A DNA stretch of 64,000 nucleotides from Poriferisodalis multihospitum (GTDB taxonomy: Bacteria > Actinomycetota > Acidimicrobiia > Acidimicrobiales > Poriferisodalaceae). Location of the stretch: assembly GCA_028278755.1 (NCBI GenBank), contig JAPYOI010000062.1, forward strand, positions 1-64,000. Direction: 5' to 3'. The translations under genes and the position numbers were made by a program. This document shows, in pieces, positions 60,087-64,000 of the stretch (positions within the stretch are counted from its first letter, which is position 1; every line of letters starts with the position of its first letter). The notes beneath the pieces are model-generated. The model did no database searches, was not told where the DNA came from, and saw nothing but the letters and a program-made list of their open reading frames with translations.

Positions 60087-61499
60087 ATGTTCGGCGATGT
60101 CGTGCGAGAACTCGCTCCCGGCTACGGGGAAGCGCACGACGACGGCAATCGCACGATGTCTGCGTGGCCCAGTGCTGGGTCGGCGTGGCCGGGCGAGGCA
60201 GCGGTGTGGGCCGACAGCGGCGATGCGAGAGGCCGTGCGGACTGCTCCGGCACCGGTCTGGGGACGTTGAGCAGTCAAGAGCTCAAGGCGTTGGTGGTCG
60301 AGCTGGCGGAAAAGCGTGCCCGTGCCGAGGGCCGCTACCTGGCAGCAGTCGGCGAGCTGGCAGCGCGCAATGGCGCGCAGTCCGCGGCCTATGTGCTGCG
60401 CGACCAGACGCGCATGAACTGCGCGCGGGCCCGCTCCGAGGCCCGCCTGGCCGAGAGCCTGGTGTCAGAAGGCTTCACCGACACGCTCGAAGCGATGCGA
60501 GCCGGCGAGATTCACATGTCCCACGCGAAGGTGATCGCCCGCGAAGCACCCAAGAAGCACCGCCGCAGCGAAAGCGACTTCCTGGAGCTGGCCCGCGCAT
60601 ACCCGTCCGACACCATCGCCCGGCACCCGCTCGCCTACCGCAGCCAGCAGGTCGAAGCTGATCTAGCGGCTGAGGCCGCCGCCAACGGCCTCAGCCCCAT
60701 CGATGCGGAACTGGCGCTGCAGCGTCATGAACGCTCGGCGTCGCTGCGCATGGGCGACGACGGCATGTGGCATCTGCGCGGCAAGTTCGACTTCCTCACC
60801 GGGCGCGAGCTCAGCGCTGCGCTCGAAGCCCAACTCCGGTCGCTGCGCCGCCGCGCCGAACTCGATGCCGGCAGCGCCGATTCCACCCGCTCCGGCCCAA
60901 CCGGCGGGGACAGGCGCAACGGCGAGGCCGACAGCGACAGTCCGATGCCGACGCGCCGCCAACTGCTGGCCGATGCGCTCAGCGAGCTTGTCGCCGGCAC
61001 CGCCTCGGCACGCCATGCCAAGAACAACCTGATCATCGTTGCCGACTACGACGCCACAAGCGATCGGCTCGTCAGTCCCCGCCTCGACGACGGGACTCCC
61101 CTGTCAGCCCAGATGCTCGTCGAGCACGCCATCGACGCCAAGGTGCTGCCCGCGATGTTCAATGCCGACTGGTCAGAACTCGCGTTGGGGCGTACACGCA
61201 ACGCCAACGACGCCCAGCGCCTCATCCTTGCGGTGCGCGACGGCGGCTGCATCGGCTGCAGGCTCACCTCCGAGCACACCCAAGCCCACCACATCGACCA
61301 CTACGGGAACGGCGGCCTCACCGACATTCCCAACCTCGCCTCGATGTGCCAGCCATGCCACCGAAACCTCCACACCCGCGGCCACAAGATCCATACCCCA
61401 CTCAACGGCCGACCCCGCCTCCAATCCCCCGAACCCAGAGACACCGAGTCGTTTAGTCAGCCTCCCACTGACGCCGCGGCTACCGCCCGCAGTCCCTGA
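60087..61499 (+). CDS. HNH endonuclease, 13E12/DUF222 family
   Basis: The 470-residue protein has an N-terminal DUF222 region (TLSSQELKALVVELAEKRAR...) rich in helices. A C-terminal HNH domain has CIGC, AHHIDHYGNGGLTDIPNL and CQPCHRNLH, where the cysteines hold zinc and the histidines are catalytic. This family is multi-copy in actinobacteria and often mobile-element-like; its role is unclear. The start is set by the leaderless box; the frame opens 13 codons earlier. Confidence 0.88.
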   Translation: MFGDVVRELAPGYGEAHDDGNRTMSAWPSAGSAWPGEAAVWADSGDARGRADCSGTGLGTLSSQELKALVVELAEKRARAEGRYLAAVGELAARNGAQSAAYVLRDQTRMNCARARSEARLAESLVSEGFTDTLEAMRAGEIHMSHAKVIAREAPKKHRRSESDFLELARAYPSDTIARHPLAYRSQQVEADLAAEAAANGLSPIDAELALQRHERSASLRMGDDGMWHLRGKFDFLTGRELSAALEAQLRSLRRRAELDAGSADSTRSGPTGGDRRNGEADSDSPMPTRRQLLADALSELVAGTASARHAKNNLIIVADYDATSDRLVSPRLDDGTPLSAQMLVEHAIDAKVLPAMFNADWSELALGRTRNANDAQRLILAVRDGGCIGCRLTSEHTQAHHIDHYGNGGLTDIPNLASMCQPCHRNLHTRGHKIHTPLNGRPRLQSPEPRDTESFSQPPTDAAATARSP

Positions 61500-61566
61500 C
61501 AGTCCCTCCTCGGAGCGCTACTGACGGGCATTGTGAAGCAGAATCCCGACGAGAACTGCTGACGCG

Positions 61567-62493
61567 TCAGTAGCGGGCGCGGGGGTGGGCTTGGCGGTAG
61601 ACCTCGGTCAGCCGTTCCTGTGAGACCGCGGTGTAGCGCTGCGTGCTGGAGATGGACGCGTGGCCGAGCAGCTCCTGCACGCTGCGGATGTCGGCACCGC
61701 CGTCGAGCATGTGCGTTGCGCACGAGTGGCGCAGCACATGGGTGGTGAGCTGGTCGGGTCCGAGACCGACGCGGTCGCCGTGGCGGCGCACGATCAGCCA
61801 GACGCCCTGGCGGGTGATGCGGCGGCCCCGGGCATTCAGGAACACCGCTGCAGCGTCGTCTCTCGACCGCCACGCAGCAGGTTCCAGCGCCCCGCGCCCG
61901 GCGCCGCTGAGCCATTCGCCGACGGCATCGGCGGCGTGACGCCCCACCGGCACGACGCGCTCCTTGCCGCCCTTGCCCCACACCCGCATGAGCCTCTCGT
62001 CGAGGTCGACGTCGCCCAGCGACAGCGCCACCAGCTCGCTGGCCCGCAGGCCCATGCCGTAGAGCACTTCGAGCATCGCCCGGTCTCGCCGCACCAGCGG
62101 GCTGTCACCCACGGGCGATGCCAGGAGCTGCTCGACCTGGTCGCGCCGCAATGCTCGGGGCAACCCGGCAGGCGCGCGGGGCATGTCGAGCGCACCGGCG
62201 GGATCGGTCGAGGCCAGGTCCTCGGCCACCAGGAACCGGTAGAGGCCACGAAGGCTGACCGCAGCCCGGGCGGCGGTGGAAGCTGCCCGCCCGAGATCGT
62301 CGCGCAAGTGCGCCAGGTAGGCCGCGATGTCAGCGGAGCTCGCGCCCAGCAGATCGGTGCCTCGTGCCTCGAGCCATGCCGCAAACCCACCGAGGTCGGC
62401 CCGATACGACGCCACGGTGCGCGGTGCTCGGCCTCGCTCGTTCGACAGCCAGCCCAAGTAGTCCTCGGCTTCGACCGCCAGCGCAGCGGACAT
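61567..62493 (-). CDS. xerD: Tyrosine recombinase XerC/XerD
   Basis: The 308-residue protein is a tyrosine recombinase of chromosome-dimer resolution size. The catalytic set is visible as GLRASELVAL (Arg), HVLRHSCATHML (His-x2-Arg), GHASISSTQRYTAV (His and the nucleophile Tyr). The N-terminal SAM-like domain spans residues 1-100. I cannot separate XerC from XerD, but linkage to pyrG and scpAB is usual for xerD. It begins 2 nt after the pyrG stop. Confidence 0.9.
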   Translation of the reverse strand: MSAALAVEAEDYLGWLSNERGRAPRTVASYRADLGGFAAWLEARGTDLLGASSADIAAYLAHLRDDLGRAASTAARAAVSLRGLYRFLVAEDLASTDPAGALDMPRAPAGLPRALRRDQVEQLLASPVGDSPLVRRDRAMLEVLYGMGLRASELVALSLGDVDLDERLMRVWGKGGKERVVPVGRHAADAVGEWLSGAGRGALEPAAWRSRDDAAAVFLNARGRRITRQGVWLIVRRHGDRVGLGPDQLTTHVLRHSCATHMLDGGADIRSVQELLGHASISSTQRYTAVSQERLTEVYRQAHPRARY

Positions 62494-62495
62494 CG

Positions 62496-64000
62496 TCAGC
62501 CCAGCGATTCGGTGCCCAGCGGCCCTGTTCCAGTCGATGCCGACAGCAGCTGAGGATTGCGTCCCTCGGCCCGCGCCAACGCGGCGCCCACCAGTCCGCA
62601 GAACAGCGGGGCCGGGCGGTTGGGACGGCTCTTGAACTCCGGATGGGCTTGGGTGCCCACCCAGAACGCGTGGCCGTCCAGTTCGATGAACTCTGCCAGC
62701 CGCCCGTCGGGCGACAACCCGCTGCACTGCAGGCCGCCCTCTTCCATCCGCTGCCGGTAGGCGCTGTTCACCTCGTAACGATGCCGGTGCCGCTCGTTGA
62801 CCAGCGTGTCGCCGTACATCGCCGCCACGCGGCTGCGCGGCGCCAGCCTGGCCACGTACGCGCCGAGCCGCATGGTGCCGCCCTTGTCCTCGATACCGCG
62901 CTGCGCATGCATGAGATCGATCACCGGGTGCAACGTGTTGGCGTCGAACTCGGTCGAGTTGGCACCCAGCAGGCCCAGCTCGTTGCGGCAGAACTCGATG
63001 ACCATGACCTGCAGCCCCAAGCACAGACCGAGGCACGGAATGTCGTGCTCGCGTGAGTACGCAGCCGCGGCGATCTTGCCCTCGATGCCCCGCGAGCCGA
63101 ACCCTCCCGGGATCACCATCCCGTCGAGGTGGCGCAGTCTCCCCGCAGCAAGCAACCCCTCGATCTCCTCGGAGTGGATCCACTCGATGTCGACTTCGAC
63201 ACCGTGGTAGGAGGCCGCATGGCGGAGGGCCTCCACTACAGACAGGTAGGCATCGGGCAACGCCACGTACTTGCCGATGATGCCGATGCGCACCGTCGCC
63301 TGAGGCGCCTTGATGCGTGCGAGCATGGCCTCCCAGTCGGCAAGGTCGGGCTCGACGTCTTCGAAACCGAGGATCCCGCACAGAAAGCTGTCGAGACCTT
63401 CGGACCGCAGCACCATCGGGATCTCATAGAGGACCGACGAATCGGGGGCATTCACCACGCCGGCCAGCTCGACGTCGCTGAGGTTGGAGATCTTGTTGCG
63501 CAGGCCGTCCTCGATGGGACCCTCACTGCGCAGCACGATGGCGTCGGGCTGCACGCCGCGACTGCGCAGCTCGGTCACCGAGTGCTGCGTGGGCTTGGTC
63601 TTCTGCTCGCCCGACGGGCCAATGAACGGCACCAGCGTCACATGGACGTAGCAGACGTTCTGACGGCCGACCTCGAGGCGCATCTGCCGGATTGCTTCAA
63701 GGAACGGCAGGATCTCGATGTCGCCGACGGTGCCGCCCACCTCAGTGATGACAACGTCCACGTCGCCGTCGGCCAGCTTGCGGATGCGCTCCTTGATCTC
63801 GTCGGTGATGTGCGGGATGACCTGCACGGTCCGGCCCAGGTACTCCCCCCGGCGCTCGTCGGCGAGCACCTTCTGGTAGATCGAGCCGGTCGTCGCATTC
63901 GAGTCGCGGGTCAGCGACACATCGATGAACCGCTCGTAGTGGCCGAGATCGAGGTCCGTCTCGCCGCCGTCGTCGGTGACGAATACCTCACCATGCTCGT
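62496..64000 (-). CDS. pyrG: CTP synthase (N-terminus beyond the window)
   Basis: CTP synthase aminates UTP with glutamine-derived ammonia. The frame runs off the right edge; inside the window it begins with EHGEVFVTDDGGETDLDLGHYERF and goes on to the synthase core (TGSIYQKVLADERRGEYLG, ITEVGGTVGDIEILPFLEA). The C-terminal glutamine amidotransferase has PGGFGSRGIEGKI, the nucleophile Cys in CLGLCLGLQ, and the His-Glu pair in HPEFKSRP. About 40-50 N-terminal residues are missing. Confidence 0.95.
   Translation of the reverse strand, partial: EHGEVFVTDDGGETDLDLGHYERFIDVSLTRDSNATTGSIYQKVLADERRGEYLGRTVQVIPHITDEIKERIRKLADGDVDVVITEVGGTVGDIEILPFLEAIRQMRLEVGRQNVCYVHVTLVPFIGPSGEQKTKPTQHSVTELRSRGVQPDAIVLRSEGPIEDGLRNKISNLSDVELAGVVNAPDSSVLYEIPMVLRSEGLDSFLCGILGFEDVEPDLADWEAMLARIKAPQATVRIGIIGKYVALPDAYLSVVEALRHAASYHGVEVDIEWIHSEEIEGLLAAGRLRHLDGMVIPGGFGSRGIEGKIAAAAYSREHDIPCLGLCLGLQVMVIEFCRNELGLLGANSTEFDANTLHPVIDLMHAQRGIEDKGGTMRLGAYVARLAPRSRVAAMYGDTLVNERHRHRYEVNSAYRQRMEEGGLQCSGLSPDGRLAEFIELDGHAFWVGTQAHPEFKSRPNRPAPLFCGLVGAALARAEGRNPQLLSASTGTGPLGTESLG

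Noticed and set aside
62494..63381. Upstream extension of the XerD frame into pyrG
   Set aside because: It lies antisense-frame within conserved CTP synthase sequence. XerD's normal N-terminus begins at 62493.

Overview
The window is 64 kb of high-GC, gene-dense DNA from an actinobacterium. The lineage call rests on a mycothione reductase, an F420-dependent luciferase-like oxidoreductase, a 13E12/DUF222 HNH nuclease, a gcvH-garA-merR-DUF151-merR locus with the gene order known from mycobacteria, and very frequent leaderless starts. The mix fits an Acidimicrobiia-like lineage, but the sequence alone does not prove the class. I see 56 protein genes (pyrG runs off the right edge) and one tRNA. 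There are no insertion sequences, prophages or CRISPR arrays.

The main result is selenocysteine recoding. Three genes have an in-frame TGA at the position of their family's conserved cysteine: an ArsC-like protein (30-389), selenophosphate synthetase SelD (6288-7412) and a DUF427 protein (42860-43231, minus strand). Each TGA is followed 23-32 nt later by a hairpin whose apical loop starts with GGU (GGUC, GGUUC, GGUC), the hallmark of a bacterial SECIS. Conventional gene calling would truncate or miss all three. SelA, SelB and tRNA-Sec are not in the window. I know of no earlier description of a selenocysteine DUF427 protein.

Layout. 0-9 kb: ArsC-Sec, glycine cleavage genes gcvT and gcvP, a DinB-like protein, nucleoside hydrolase, SelD, a nucleotidyltransferase and a 2OG-Fe(II) oxygenase. 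9-13 kb: mycothione reductase, serine hydrolase, a small unknown protein and a histidine phosphatase. 13-20 kb: a catabolic-looking set (NicX/M29-like protein, acyl-CoA synthetase, HIBADH-like dehydrogenase, class V aminotransferase, Rieske oxygenase, enoyl-CoA hydratase). 20-29 kb: F420 enzyme, MsrB, the merR-DUF151-merR-garA-gcvH cluster, CDP-alcohol phosphatidyltransferase, HIT protein, SRAP protein and a ThDP enzyme. 29-38 kb: leuS, then mutA-mutB and meaB (methylmalonyl-CoA mutase and its chaperone). 37.6-41.2 kb: nrdA-nrdB. 41-44 kb: an FAD reductase, DUF427-Sec, a caspase/CHAT-like protein and tRNA-Pro. 44-58.9 kb: core genes in tightly coupled minus-strand strings (DUF512-der-small membrane protein; tyrA-aroA/cmk-plsC; IOR; scpA-scpB-rlu), with ispH divergent. 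58.9-64 kb: trpS, HNH nuclease, xerD and pyrG.

About 20 genes start 6-8 nt after a TANNNT box, so most transcripts here probably begin at the start codon. This pattern helped fix many starts.
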